Source: an uncultured Saprospiraceae bacterium
GTDB taxonomy: Bacteria; Bacteroidota; Bacteroidia; Chitinophagales; Saprospiraceae
Assembly (NCBI GenBank): GCA_938002705.1
Contig: CALLAG010000107.1
Location: 1-14,048, forward strand
Reading direction: 5' to 3'
Length of the DNA stretch: 14,048 nt
In this document: piece after piece, positions 1-7,945 of the stretch
How the letters are laid out: the number at the start of each line of letters is the position of its first letter
How positions within the stretch are numbered: the stretch's first letter is position 1
Position numbers and translations under genes: made by a program
The notes under the pieces: model-generated
What the model saw: only the letters and a program-made list of their open reading frames with translations
Database searches by the model: none
What the model was told of the DNA's origin: nothing

Positions 1-191
1 TAACAATGACGCCTGCGGTAGAAAAAATATTACTCAACAGTACATCAGGTAATTCTGTGATCGGTAATAACAGAGACCCGAAGCAGAATCTGGAGAAATG
101 GAAGCATAAGCTCGATGCGAATACTATAGAGAGGATCAGAGAGGAGACCTTACCTATCAGTGATAGATTCTATTCAGCAGCTGATTGGTAA
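1..191 (+). CDS. Sulfotransferase family protein, C-terminal end only
   Basis: This is the 3' end of a gene that enters from the left edge; the frame is open from base 3 and ends at TAA 189-191. The visible ~62 residues include a GNNRD segment followed by a W-x3-L-x4-IERI-x-EET stretch and an ending F-Y-x4-W. This matches the usual end of PAPS-dependent sulfotransferases, where a GN-x-R loop near the 3'-phosphate binding site is followed by a W...L helix and an aromatic tail. Such enzymes move sulfate from PAPS to a sugar, lipid or protein acceptor; the acceptor cannot be told from this fragment. An in-frame ATG at base 6 is very unlikely to be the real start, since the piece would lack the PAPS-binding P-loop. 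It lies 105 bases upstream of a glycosyltransferase-like gene on the same strand, which fits a surface-glycan setting. The family call is moderately sure. Confidence 0.6.
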   Translation, partial: TMTPAVEKILLNSTSGNSVIGNNRDPKQNLEKWKHKLDANTIERIREETLPISDRFYSAADW

Positions 192-296
192 GTAGTGGGA
201 TCAGAATCTTTTGATGTAAATGGTGTTAATTCTTCTATTTTGATGATTATACTATTATTTTTACCAGCTTAGACTCCATTAGTAGATTATAATCTT

Positions 297-1874
297 ATGA
301 ATAATAATAGAGGTTTTTTATTTTGGCTCACATTGGTATTCGGATGTATATGGGCTGTCTTGATAGGATTAGATTACGGCAATAAGCATCCAGGTTATTA
401 CTTTTCGTTTGCCTATTTCAGATATACTGGTCTGTATGCTACAATATTAGCATTTATAGCAGGTACATATCTGATCAAGTCCAATAATCTGCTTCAGAAT
501 AAAGTGTTACGTCCACGAGGTATCCACGTGTTGTCAGTAATGAGTTTTTTCCTCTTTCTTATCATTCTTTTCAATAAGAATTACGGTGAGACCAGTACGA
601 CAATGTCTCATGTGTTTAAATTTTGGGGAACTGCATTATTTAATATGTTTATCCTCATTCTTTTCTTTTTTATACAAAGAAGTTTTGGGCACTTCATTAG
701 AAAAAAGACTATCAAGTCAGTACTCAAAGATTCCTTTACGGTAGACGCGGCTATAGGCGTTACAATCTTTACGACTTTACTTTTCTTCACAGGTGCATTA
801 GGACTACTAAGTGTGACTACCGTATTGCTTTTTATATTTCTCATAGCAGTCATTAATATTACATTCCTCATCCAGTGCATAAGAGATGCATTATTTAAGC
901 CTCTCGACCTGAGTCCTATTAACTTCATGGGCTGGGCATCATTACTGTTTATTTTATTTTTCTTGGGCGTTAATTTTCTTTCTATACACGTCCCATTTCC
1001 ATCAGGTTTTGATTCTCGAAATGTCTATGTGAATATCTCTCAACTTGTAGCTGAAAGTGGTTCGTTAGTGGAAGGATTTCAACCTTACAATTGGTCACTA
1101 CTTATGTCCGTCGGCTTTCTGATGTTTGACTATGTAGAGATGGCCTTAGGTCTATCATTTTCTGCGATAGTACTGGCAGCTATAGGTGTCTACGAATTCA
1201 GTAATAGAATTCTTGGTGTGGATAAGAATAAGAGCTTGTTTGTTATCGCTTTATTTGTTGTGACGCCAGCACTTGTTAATCAGATGTTCGTAGAGATCAA
1301 GGTGGATTTTGGTATGTTATTCATTCAGATAGCTTCTTTGATAGTCTTCTTCCAGTGGTTATTCAGAACAGAAGCGACTGAGAAGAATCAATATAGCCTA
1401 CTCATATTAGTAGGTATACTTTGCGGTTATGGGATGGGGATTAAGTTGATTAATATGTTCTTAGTATTTGTATTTATAGCTCTTATATGGTGGAATGATA
1501 AGCTGAGGATCAGTCTGTTAGGTATATTGTTATTGAGTGTTGGGGTTCTTATTTTTGCAGGTATTGATGACTTAAGTGGCTTGCAGGCATATCACAAAAG
1601 CATCTCACAGACGTCGCTAGTATGTGGCATATTAGGAATAGGTCTTCTCATATTTGGATTTATAAAAGATAAGCCCTCATCGATAAGAAGTCTTACACAC
1701 AGTACAGTATTAGGTGTAGCTCTTATCGTCATGTTGACACCATGGATAGGCAAGAATTATATGGAATCGAAATCTCTGAATCCCAAGACATTACTGATGG
1801 GTAAATTTTTTGGTCCAGAGAACATAAGTTTTTTTAAGATCAAAGCTAATTATGAAAAGAAGAAAAAGAAATAA
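297..1874 (+). CDS. Polytopic GT-C-like membrane glycosyltransferase, N-terminal part
   Basis: A 525-residue integral membrane protein with about 14-16 hydrophobic segments, for example near residues 7-25, 41-60, 76-93, 106-127, 149-172, 174-193, 211-232, 284-305, 313-330, 339-357, 366-398, 405-421, 440-456 and 468-484. The loop after the 211-232 segment carries PFPSGFD-x-RNVYVN (D239), then GSLVEGFQPYNWSL. A later loop has FVEIKVDFG (E333, K335, D337), then GYGMGIKLIN and TPWIGKNY (481-488). This pattern of an acidic residue in an outer loop, acidic/basic residues in the next loop, a G-x-K segment and a PW-x-KN segment is typical of GT-C enzymes that use polyprenyl-phosphate sugars at the outer face of the inner membrane. 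The protein stops soon after PWIGKN, with a lysine tail (520-525), where related proteins, as I remember them, continue. The next gene appears to supply that continuation. Start ATG 297; no clear SD or promoter is visible in the 105-base gap upstream. The specific sugar and acceptor are unknown. Confidence 0.6.
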   Translation: MNNNRGFLFWLTLVFGCIWAVLIGLDYGNKHPGYYFSFAYFRYTGLYATILAFIAGTYLIKSNNLLQNKVLRPRGIHVLSVMSFFLFLIILFNKNYGETSTTMSHVFKFWGTALFNMFILILFFFIQRSFGHFIRKKTIKSVLKDSFTVDAAIGVTIFTTLLFFTGALGLLSVTTVLLFIFLIAVINITFLIQCIRDALFKPLDLSPINFMGWASLLFILFFLGVNFLSIHVPFPSGFDSRNVYVNISQLVAESGSLVEGFQPYNWSLLMSVGFLMFDYVEMALGLSFSAIVLAAIGVYEFSNRILGVDKNKSLFVIALFVVTPALVNQMFVEIKVDFGMLFIQIASLIVFFQWLFRTEATEKNQYSLLILVGILCGYGMGIKLINMFLVFVFIALIWWNDKLRISLLGILLLSVGVLIFAGIDDLSGLQAYHKSISQTSLVCGILGIGLLIFGFIKDKPSSIRSLTHSTVLGVALIVMLTPWIGKNYMESKSLNPKTLLMGKFFGPENISFFKIKANYEKKKKK

Positions 1875-3274
1875 TGGAGCAGATTAGAAAGATTTTATCA
1901 TTTAGATTTGTTGCAATTATACTGCTTCTATTCGTAGTATTGGTTCCAGATATATCTGCACAAGAAGAGAAAAGAAAGTACGAATCTTATGATACTAAGC
2001 GTGAAGAAATACAACGCTATTTCGGTTATGAATTATTACTCTATAGATACCTGTCTACGCCTTATGATGTGAATATTAATACCACACAATCTGGTAATTT
2101 TGTAGATATAGGTTTTCTATTTATAGTTTTTATTCCGCTGCTTTTATTGTTGTTAGTGAGACATAAGAAGTGGATCTATGGATTGTTTTTGTTTTATATC
2201 ATTTTCCTTTGGATCATTTCGACCTCTAATTCTTTTGTATTCTCCCACCAGAAAGCCAAGGTTAATACAACTACAGCGGAACTTAATGATTATCTGAATA
2301 GTGTTGCATTCTCCACAGAGCCATTAGATATTATAGTTGGTAAAATTCATTTATTTAGCCAAGCCATTTATACGCCTTTTAAGAAATTAGGCGTTATTGT
2401 TTCTGGTGATAGTGATTATATCACTTATCCCTTCCTATTCTTGCTTTTCGTTCTGATTTCTCATTTTTTAGTTCGTATTACTGATAGCTTTGTCAAGCCA
2501 TTTAGGTATATGATTGGATTGACATGGCTCTATGGATTTTACTGGCTTACATTCGGTGGTGGCATCGTATGGTATGGTTATATTCTTATCCCGCTTTTAT
2601 ATCTTTTTATCGTACAGCTATTCGGCGTCCTTAAGAGCAAAGATATTCAGACTCACAGAATACTTTATCCTCTATTTGTTGTCTTAGCGGTGTTCTGGAT
2701 TATGATTGCCTCTGTAGATCGAGTGTCTAATATACAGCCTAATATTCCTGCTGAGACATTAGGCAAGGGGATATTTAACCCCACCTTCTATGATTATGCA
2801 TGTGGTAAGATCACAAGAGAGCAAGCTATCGACAAACTTTACCCCAACATAGGTAACAGCTTAGATCGAATTAATAATGATAAGAATGCATACGTATGGA
2901 GGGTAGGTACGAGTATGACTTATTTCATCGAGAATAATAATAATAGGGTAGTGATGGATAACCAGTTAGGTATTTTTCACCCTCTTAATTTTACATATCC
3001 CGATAAGGAAGAGTTAGTAGAAGTGATGAAAGCATCTAATTTCAAATTCTTAATAATGGACCTGAATACCGCCACCATAGACAATACTCCTGATAAGACT
3101 TTAACAACAAAATTTAGAGCCTTAGAAGAGTTTGTAAAAGATAATCCTAAGGTAAAATTATTAGGTACTGACAGAATCCTCGTTAGTAATACGAATGGTA
3201 AGAATGAGTTTGAGTATGGCCTCTATGGTCAAGTATATTATAACGGTCGATACGCAATTTTTGAATTTATATAA
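1874..3274 (+). CDS. GT-C-like membrane protein, C-terminal part (partner of preceding gene)
   Basis: 466 residues. The N-terminus resembles a Sec signal peptide or signal anchor: basic residues, a hydrophobic core at about 11-25, then DISA-Q around 26-30, a plausible cleavage site. A charged stretch follows with REEIQRYFGYE (43-53) and LSTPYDVN, then membrane segments near 75-95, 100-117, 185-202, 212-229, 230-250 and 262-280, and a soluble C-terminal domain from about 300 to 466. VDIGFLFIVFIPLLLL (77-92) matches the part that normally follows the PW-x-KN loop in single-chain GT-C proteins, so this looks like the second half of the enzyme encoded just upstream. Its ATG overlaps the upstream stop by one base (TAATG), so translation is probably coupled. 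The signal-like N-terminus would place its first loop outside the membrane, as the split point requires. The alternative is a separate small-family membrane protein. The joint function is inferred from order and motif continuity, not from a known family name. Confidence 0.55.
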   Translation: MEQIRKILSFRFVAIILLLFVVLVPDISAQEEKRKYESYDTKREEIQRYFGYELLLYRYLSTPYDVNINTTQSGNFVDIGFLFIVFIPLLLLLLVRHKKWIYGLFLFYIIFLWIISTSNSFVFSHQKAKVNTTTAELNDYLNSVAFSTEPLDIIVGKIHLFSQAIYTPFKKLGVIVSGDSDYITYPFLFLLFVLISHFLVRITDSFVKPFRYMIGLTWLYGFYWLTFGGGIVWYGYILIPLLYLFIVQLFGVLKSKDIQTHRILYPLFVVLAVFWIMIASVDRVSNIQPNIPAETLGKGIFNPTFYDYACGKITREQAIDKLYPNIGNSLDRINNDKNAYVWRVGTSMTYFIENNNNRVVMDNQLGIFHPLNFTYPDKEELVEVMKASNFKFLIMDLNTATIDNTPDKTLTTKFRALEEFVKDNPKVKLLGTDRILVSNTNGKNEFEYGLYGQVYYNGRYAIFEFI

Positions 3275-3280
3275 GTATAA

Positions 3281-4105
3281 ATGAGGGCTTTAGCTTTTTT
3301 GGAACGTAATAGAATCTTCAATATAATAATTGCTATTCTATATTACTTTATAGTGGTTACTACTCATAAGCAAGTAGGCCGATTTGTAGCACAGAATCTT
3401 GATAAGCCCTTAGGGAGAGACAACTATAATCTAATCGTCATTATAGCTGGTATTAGTATCCTTGTATTGATGATTGGTTTGGTTCAGAAGTCATTCAGAA
3501 ATCAGCTTGATCATTCGGAAAAGAAAAATCTACTAATTTACCTTGGCATCCTGATAGCATTGATAATAGCAGCAGTTAACATTATTATGGTGGTCAATGT
3601 AGAGATCATACATATAGGGCAGTACTGTGTTATGGCTATATTACTATTTCCTCTCATTAGGAATTTCAATCAGGTAATGGTCATCACAACCATACTCGGA
3701 GCTCTGGATGAAGCTTATCAGTATTGGTACTTATTTCCTGAAAAGTCAGATTACTTTGATTTTAATGATGTGATTATTAACTTCTTAGGTGTCATTTTAG
3801 GCTTAATATTAGTAAGAGCTTTAGGGTTTAAGTCAGTGAAAGACAATAGAGTGTGGTATAAGAGTTCAATATTTTATTTATCTATTTCTTTGGGACTTTT
3901 GGTTGTTGTCGGACTTCTAACTGGTTTTGTGAGTGCTACAGCTCCTGTAGGTGATACACATGCTACTATAGAACTGGTAAGAGAGTATAAGCCAGGATTC
4001 TGGAGAGAGATACCACCCCGTGTTAAGTTCCACGTTGTCAGACCATTAGAGTTTGTTATAATGATTCTATTTCTCATGGGTATCTTCAGAAATATAGGAA
4101 AATAA
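3281..4105 (+). CDS. VanZ-like family membrane protein
   Basis: A 274-residue multi-pass membrane protein. The core, about 104-185, has the VanZ signature: an E-x-IHIGQY helix (108-115), then LDEAYQYW (142-149, with D143, E144, Q147), DFNDVIINFLG (160-170, with D160, D163, N167) and a glycine-rich last helix. VanZ-like proteins are small membrane proteins; VanZ itself raises teicoplanin tolerance, and the biochemical role of the wider family is unknown. This copy has an extra N-terminal pair of helices (about 13-30 and 50-68) and a C-terminal extension of some 80 residues. The extension contains a helix (196-218), an outer loop with PGFW-x-EIPPRVKFHVVRPLE (238-257) and a final helix (256-271). 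The gene starts 6 bases after the preceding stop, so it is very likely in the same operon as the GT-C pair, which suggests a shared envelope-glycan or lipid-linked role. The family call is good; the function is open. Confidence 0.7.
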   Translation: MRALAFLERNRIFNIIIAILYYFIVVTTHKQVGRFVAQNLDKPLGRDNYNLIVIIAGISILVLMIGLVQKSFRNQLDHSEKKNLLIYLGILIALIIAAVNIIMVVNVEIIHIGQYCVMAILLFPLIRNFNQVMVITTILGALDEAYQYWYLFPEKSDYFDFNDVIINFLGVILGLILVRALGFKSVKDNRVWYKSSIFYLSISLGLLVVVGLLTGFVSATAPVGDTHATIELVREYKPGFWREIPPRVKFHVVRPLEFVIMILFLMGIFRNIGK

Positions 4106-4128
4106 CAGCTTAGGATTCAGATATTCTG

Positions 4129-4136
4129 TATCTTTG
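4129..4136 (+). promoter_or_regulatory. Bacteroidota -7 promoter element (TATCTTTG)
   Basis: A perfect TAnnTTTG box ends 26 bases before the ATG of the GT2 gene, so transcription probably starts near 4141-4145 and leaves a leader of about 20 bases. A -33 TTTG is not clear; only TTAG at 4110-4113 lies at a suitable distance. It sits between the VanZ-like gene and the GT2 gene, giving the GT2 gene its own transcript. Confidence 0.6.
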
Positions 4137-4162
4137 TAACCAATCAAGATTAATAATCCATT

Positions 4163-4852
4163 ATGTACACATCACCCACAGATGCCTTCGTAATCATACC
4201 TGCTAAGGATGAAGAGCGTTTTATACGTGGGTTAATTCATAAATTAGTATCGCTTGGTTTTCACAATATCATATTGATTAATGATAATAGTACCGATAGT
4301 ACTAAAGCGATAGCTAAAGAAGTCTATCCAGACATTGTAGTACTCGATCATATCATTAACTTAGGTGCAGGAGGAGCTACTCAGACAGGCATCGATTATG
4401 CGATCAGTAGAGGTGCTGAAGTAATCTGTACAATAGATGCTGATCATCAGCACAATCCAGAAAATCTTGTACCACTTATAGAATGTCTACATGAAAAAGA
4501 GGTAGACTTAGTAATCGGAAGTCGGTTCTTGCAGAAGAATGAAATACCTGTATCGCGAGTCTTTTTTAATTTTATAGCTAATATCATTAACTTCTTCGTT
4601 ACAGGATTAGTCATTACAGACAGCCAATCTGGTCTTAAGGTGATGAGTCGAAGGTTTGCTGAGAGTCTGACTATTACTTACAATGGCTTTGAATTCTGTA
4701 TAGAGATCATCAAGAATGCTCAGATCAACAAATCTAAAGTCTACGAATATCCCATAGATGTACGATACACCAAAGAAACGATGGATAAGGGACAAAATAT
4801 CTACTCTGGGTTTGAGATGTTGGGCAAGCTATTTAATCCATTCAGAAGTTAG
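4163..4852 (+). CDS. Glycosyltransferase family 2, polyprenyl-phosphate sugar synthase-like
   Basis: A 229-residue GT-A fold enzyme of the DPM1/undecaprenyl-phosphate-sugar synthase type. Visible motifs are VIIPAKDEE (10-18), INDNSTDST (39-47, the nucleotide-sugar binding DDxS-like loop), the NLGAGGATQTG segment (66-76), IDADHQHNP (91-99, with the metal-binding D92-x-D94), IGSRF (118-122), and a C-terminal FEFCIEI and YPIDVRY (196-202). Such enzymes transfer mannose or glucose from GDP- or UDP-sugar to a lipid phosphate at the cytosolic membrane face, making the donor used by GT-C enzymes. That fits the GT-C pair encoded just upstream. Hydrophobic residues at about 134-152 may associate with the membrane, but no true C-terminal transmembrane pair is present, as in the short members of the family. 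A -7 box lies just upstream. Donor and acceptor cannot be assigned from sequence alone. Confidence 0.85.
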   Translation: MYTSPTDAFVIIPAKDEERFIRGLIHKLVSLGFHNIILINDNSTDSTKAIAKEVYPDIVVLDHIINLGAGGATQTGIDYAISRGAEVICTIDADHQHNPENLVPLIECLHEKEVDLVIGSRFLQKNEIPVSRVFFNFIANIINFFVTGLVITDSQSGLKVMSRRFAESLTITYNGFEFCIEIIKNAQINKSKVYEYPIDVRYTKETMDKGQNIYSGFEMLGKLFNPFRS

Positions 4853-4871
4853 GCTACAGCTCTATTACGAT

Positions 4872-5402
4872 TTACTTTCTTTCACCCACAAATGAATCCT
4901 TCTTATATTTGAATAAGACATTAAAGCTTGTCAAGCTACCATAGATCCTTGTGATGTATTGTTGTAGATTGACCTTCTCTTCATCTGTCATACTGCTACT
5001 ATTGATACGTTGTTCCATCACACGGATACGATCTCTTACCATAACGATCTTGTGGAAGAAAGTATCTATGGGCATCTCCTTAGACTTAAGGGTATCATCT
5101 CCGGGCTTGAGTATAAGCTGTCCATCTGTCCATTTGTCACCCAGTTCTACAGTATCTTGGATAGAATTATATGTTCTTAGAATTCTGAGTAGAGATTTTT
5201 CTGCTTCGTTGAAGCTGACGGCTTCACTATATTCTATGGCTTCTATTATTTCCCATTCTTCGTAGGTTTTTCCTACTAACTTCTGACCATAAGTCATGAA
5301 TACAACCTTATAGGCAGCAACGTCTACATTGATAATAACGCCTTCTCCATATGCGGGATGCTTTACTCTCGATCCGACTCCTAATATTTTATTTTCGCTC
5401 AT
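4872..5402 (-). CDS. Conserved Bacteroidota protein with N-terminal Tudor/KOW-like domain, function unknown
   Basis: 176 residues, soluble, with no signal peptide. Residues 8-54 (VGSRVKHPAYGEGVI, then a Y-x-VVF strand, GQKLVGKTYEEWEII) resemble the small beta-barrel Tudor-like domain at the C-terminus of UvrD/PcrA helicases, which binds RNA polymerase or nucleic acid partners. Residues 63-176 are mostly helical, with KW-x-DGQLILKPGD (90-102), PIDTFFHKIVMVRDRIRVMEQRIN (111-134) and the ending QQYITRIYGSLTSFNVLFKYK (147-167). I recall this second part as strongly conserved among Bacteroidota proteins without an assigned function; it has no catalytic motif I recognise. The start ATG (5402-5400) overlaps the stop of the upstream secreted-protein gene as ATGA, so translation is probably coupled. 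Its stop lies 19 bases from the convergent GT2 gene, with no clear terminator between. A nucleic-acid or transcription-linked role is only an inference from the N-terminal fold. Confidence 0.6.
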   Translation of the reverse strand: MSENKILGVGSRVKHPAYGEGVIINVDVAAYKVVFMTYGQKLVGKTYEEWEIIEAIEYSEAVSFNEAEKSLLRILRTYNSIQDTVELGDKWTDGQLILKPGDDTLKSKEMPIDTFFHKIVMVRDRIRVMEQRINSSSMTDEEKVNLQQYITRIYGSLTSFNVLFKYKKDSFVGERK

Positions 5403-7945
5403 ATCTTAACTAATACCTGTGATGAAATTGTGTTTCCATCATCAAATATAAGGTAGTATATGCCATCTTGGTAAGGGCTGAGGTCGATTTTTGATTTTTG
5501 ATTATAGATATGATTATTCTTTACAATTATCTGCCCTTTGGCATCGATCAGTTGATATGATATGCTTGGTTGTGTTTTACTGATATAGACGTACTCTGCA
5601 GTGGGGTTAGGGTACACAGCGATTTTGTCTTCAGCTATCGTAGTAGCTATATCAGTACTGATAGCAATATTAAAATCCCAGATTCCTCTTCCGTAAGTAC
5701 CGAATCGTACTTTGTTTCTATTCTCTAAGACTTCTACACTCCAGTAGGCTTGATTAGGTGCTTTGCCTTGACTTAGGTTCACCCACTTATTTTTCTTGAC
5801 TATATAGACGTAGGGACCGGCCTCGGTGGCTGCATAGATAAGTTCTTCGCCTTCGCTATAATCCATATCAAATACTGTTGTGCTCGGAAGTCCTTCCTGC
5901 ATAGACTCGAAGCTTTCTCCATTATCATAAGATACATAGACTGGAGCATTGCTGTATCCAGATCCAGAGATGACTATTTTGTTAGGATCCTTATCACTGC
6001 ATAATATCTTGTGTCCATACAGGTAGTGTGCATCAGCAAGGCCTGTCATTTTAAGGTCGAAAGTTTTTCCGCCATTTCTGGATTTAAAGAACATGCCGTT
6101 AGTAGTGCTTATATAGATCTGTGTATTGTCAGATGGATTAACGGCAATAGCACTTATCTCACCACCAAACATTCCAAAATTAAAATCAAATTGATCTACT
6201 TGAAAGAAGCCAAAATCTGATACTGATAACTTTATAAGATGAGAACCAGACTTATTTTCTTGGATATTACCACCCGCAAGTAGAATACCGTTAGGTTCTG
6301 ATGGATTAGCGACTATAGGTGGCAGCCATACCGACTCTTGTTGAGATCTGATAGTATAACTATGGTCTGGCTCATTCTTAGTTGTCGGATTCTCAAAGTA
6401 ACTAACGAGCCCTCCAGGATATACAGCCCAGAGACTTTTGCCCTGGTTAGTAAATGCAAGATGCCCAAAATCTCCACTATACATCTGCTCATAATATAGC
6501 GGACCGTCCTCAAATTCTATGGTCCTCTGAAGCCCTTGATCTTGTGATCCTGCGAATATATATCTGTCATCATTGGGATAAGTTTTGACACTATAATATT
6601 GGCTCACGTTAAGATCCAGCGTACCTATATTTCCAAAATTAGTAGCTTGGTCGTATGAGGTACTTATACCTCCATGATTAGATACGGTTATGATAGTATT
6701 CGTTCCGGTGTTGTATTCTTCTATGTGCATGATGTCAGCATGAAGTTTTGCTGATAGATTATCATAGTATTCGCTCCAGTGATTGAATCGTCTCCAGGTC
6801 TGTCCTCCGTTAGTACTTACATGTGCATGTATCTCACATATCATCATGACGTTAGGATTACGGCGTGATACAAAGAGCCCACCATCCCATGGGGTAAAAT
6901 CAAACTGGTGTACAAAACTCCAAATGATACCATTGTTCTTACTGAGCATCAGTCTTCTGTTGTTATCGACAACATATAGCCAATTCTGCCCACTTCTTTT
7001 GACTAACTCAATATTGGCTTTGCCATTCTGACCAAAACTTATGGCAGAGCTTACATTCCTTAATGTGAGTTGATTGATAACATGATTCCACTGAAAGATC
7101 CTACTTCTGGAAGAGCTGATCTGCTCTATGAGGTAGAAGTCATTATCATATATGTGACCGTGTATCGCTATGTTGTCTAAATCACTTGTACCGAAGCTTT
7201 CTGAGAGCACGTAGGATTTTCCATAGTCAGAAGAGTAGTATAACCTTATATTTTGTCCAGGTCCAGGATCTGCCAAGAATAATATATCTCTACCATTATT
7301 GATAGCGATCTGATTTTTGTTAGTGAGTTTTTGTATTCCAGAGAATCCTTCTGCTTTTCTCCACCCAGTAAGTGTCTCATAATAGTGGGGTATACCTGAT
7401 ATACTTGCAAGAATTCTTGTTGTATTAGATTGAGGCGTGACGACCTCTAAGAATCTCTTGTCGAATCTAAGTTCATCTATGACCACCTCCCAAGATAGTC
7501 CATCTATACCTCCTTTCCATATAGACCCTCCATCCGCTATGGCGTACATTTTTTTATTGATAGAATCGTAAGCAGTCTCCATGATGCTGCCAGCTTGGTT
7601 ACGACTACCTCTTTCTTCCCATTCGGCTATAAGTGTTCCATTTTCTATATCTACAACTCGTGTCTTTTCTACGGATGAGTCAGAGTTATATTGTGTGTAT
7701 TGATCGTTGGAGTTAGATAGCTCTATACTTCTCCAGTCTATTCCAGGAGCAGCGTTGTGTATTATCTCCTTCCAGAGCTTCTTATTGAGATGGGCTTTGC
7801 GTTCTTCCATATTGGGCATAACGACAGTACCGTCCGTAGGAGGAAGTAGTTGAGGTGGCTTAGTATCCGAATGACATGCTATAAAGCATAAAGACATAAG
7901 AATACAAACTATTAAAGGCGATATAGGTGTATTGCGCTTAATCAC
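5399..7945 (-). CDS. Secreted BNR/sortilin-like beta-propeller lipoprotein with T9SS C-terminal sorting domain
   Basis: 848 residues. The N-terminus has basic residues, a hydrophobic core (8-22) and FIAC at 21-24, a lipobox-like site that would make C24 the lipidated residue. The body (about 100-765) is a beta-propeller of the BNR/VPS10 type. Asp-box motifs of the S-x-D/N-x-G-x-x-W/F form lie near 238-245 (SSDYGKSY), 335-342, 377-384 (STNGGQTW), 622-629 (SRNGGKTF) and 672-679 (SYDNGESF), and the propeller closes with TYGRGIWDFNI (750-760). Residues 771-848 form a type A T9SS sorting domain, with VYPNPT (777-782), a DLSPYQDGIYYLIF strand (821-834) and a basic end. Such proteins are exported across the outer membrane by PorU/PorV machinery. 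No catalytic site is evident; adhesion or ligand binding is the usual guess. The start is GTG at 7945: an in-frame stop lies 9 bases upstream and no ATG precedes the signal peptide. A -7 box lies about 110 bases upstream. Confidence 0.8.
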   Translation of the reverse strand: MIKRNTPISPLIVCILMSLCFIACHSDTKPPQLLPPTDGTVVMPNMEERKAHLNKKLWKEIIHNAAPGIDWRSIELSNSNDQYTQYNSDSSVEKTRVVDIENGTLIAEWEERGSRNQAGSIMETAYDSINKKMYAIADGGSIWKGGIDGLSWEVVIDELRFDKRFLEVVTPQSNTTRILASISGIPHYYETLTGWRKAEGFSGIQKLTNKNQIAINNGRDILFLADPGPGQNIRLYYSSDYGKSYVLSESFGTSDLDNIAIHGHIYDNDFYLIEQISSSRSRIFQWNHVINQLTLRNVSSAISFGQNGKANIELVKRSGQNWLYVVDNNRRLMLSKNNGIIWSFVHQFDFTPWDGGLFVSRRNPNVMMICEIHAHVSTNGGQTWRRFNHWSEYYDNLSAKLHADIMHIEEYNTGTNTIITVSNHGGISTSYDQATNFGNIGTLDLNVSQYYSVKTYPNDDRYIFAGSQDQGLQRTIEFEDGPLYYEQMYSGDFGHLAFTNQGKSLWAVYPGGLVSYFENPTTKNEPDHSYTIRSQQESVWLPPIVANPSEPNGILLAGGNIQENKSGSHLIKLSVSDFGFFQVDQFDFNFGMFGGEISAIAVNPSDNTQIYISTTNGMFFKSRNGGKTFDLKMTGLADAHYLYGHKILCSDKDPNKIVISGSGYSNAPVYVSYDNGESFESMQEGLPSTTVFDMDYSEGEELIYAATEAGPYVYIVKKNKWVNLSQGKAPNQAYWSVEVLENRNKVRFGTYGRGIWDFNIAISTDIATTIAEDKIAVYPNPTAEYVYISKTQPSISYQLIDAKGQIIVKNNHIYNQKSKIDLSPYQDGIYYLIFDDGNTISSQVLVKI

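Noticed and set aside
608..928. Opposite-strand open frames of 60-130 codons inside the larger genes (for example 608-928 and 8895-9281).
   Set aside because: They lie fully within genes with clear family motifs, have no domains of their own, and follow from codon bias on the coding strand.
1862..1868. GAAAAAG as a canonical X-XXY-YYZ slippery heptamer.
   Set aside because: The first base is G, so the P-site pair does not match the canonical form, and I see no clear downstream stem; frameshifting is kept only as a possibility.
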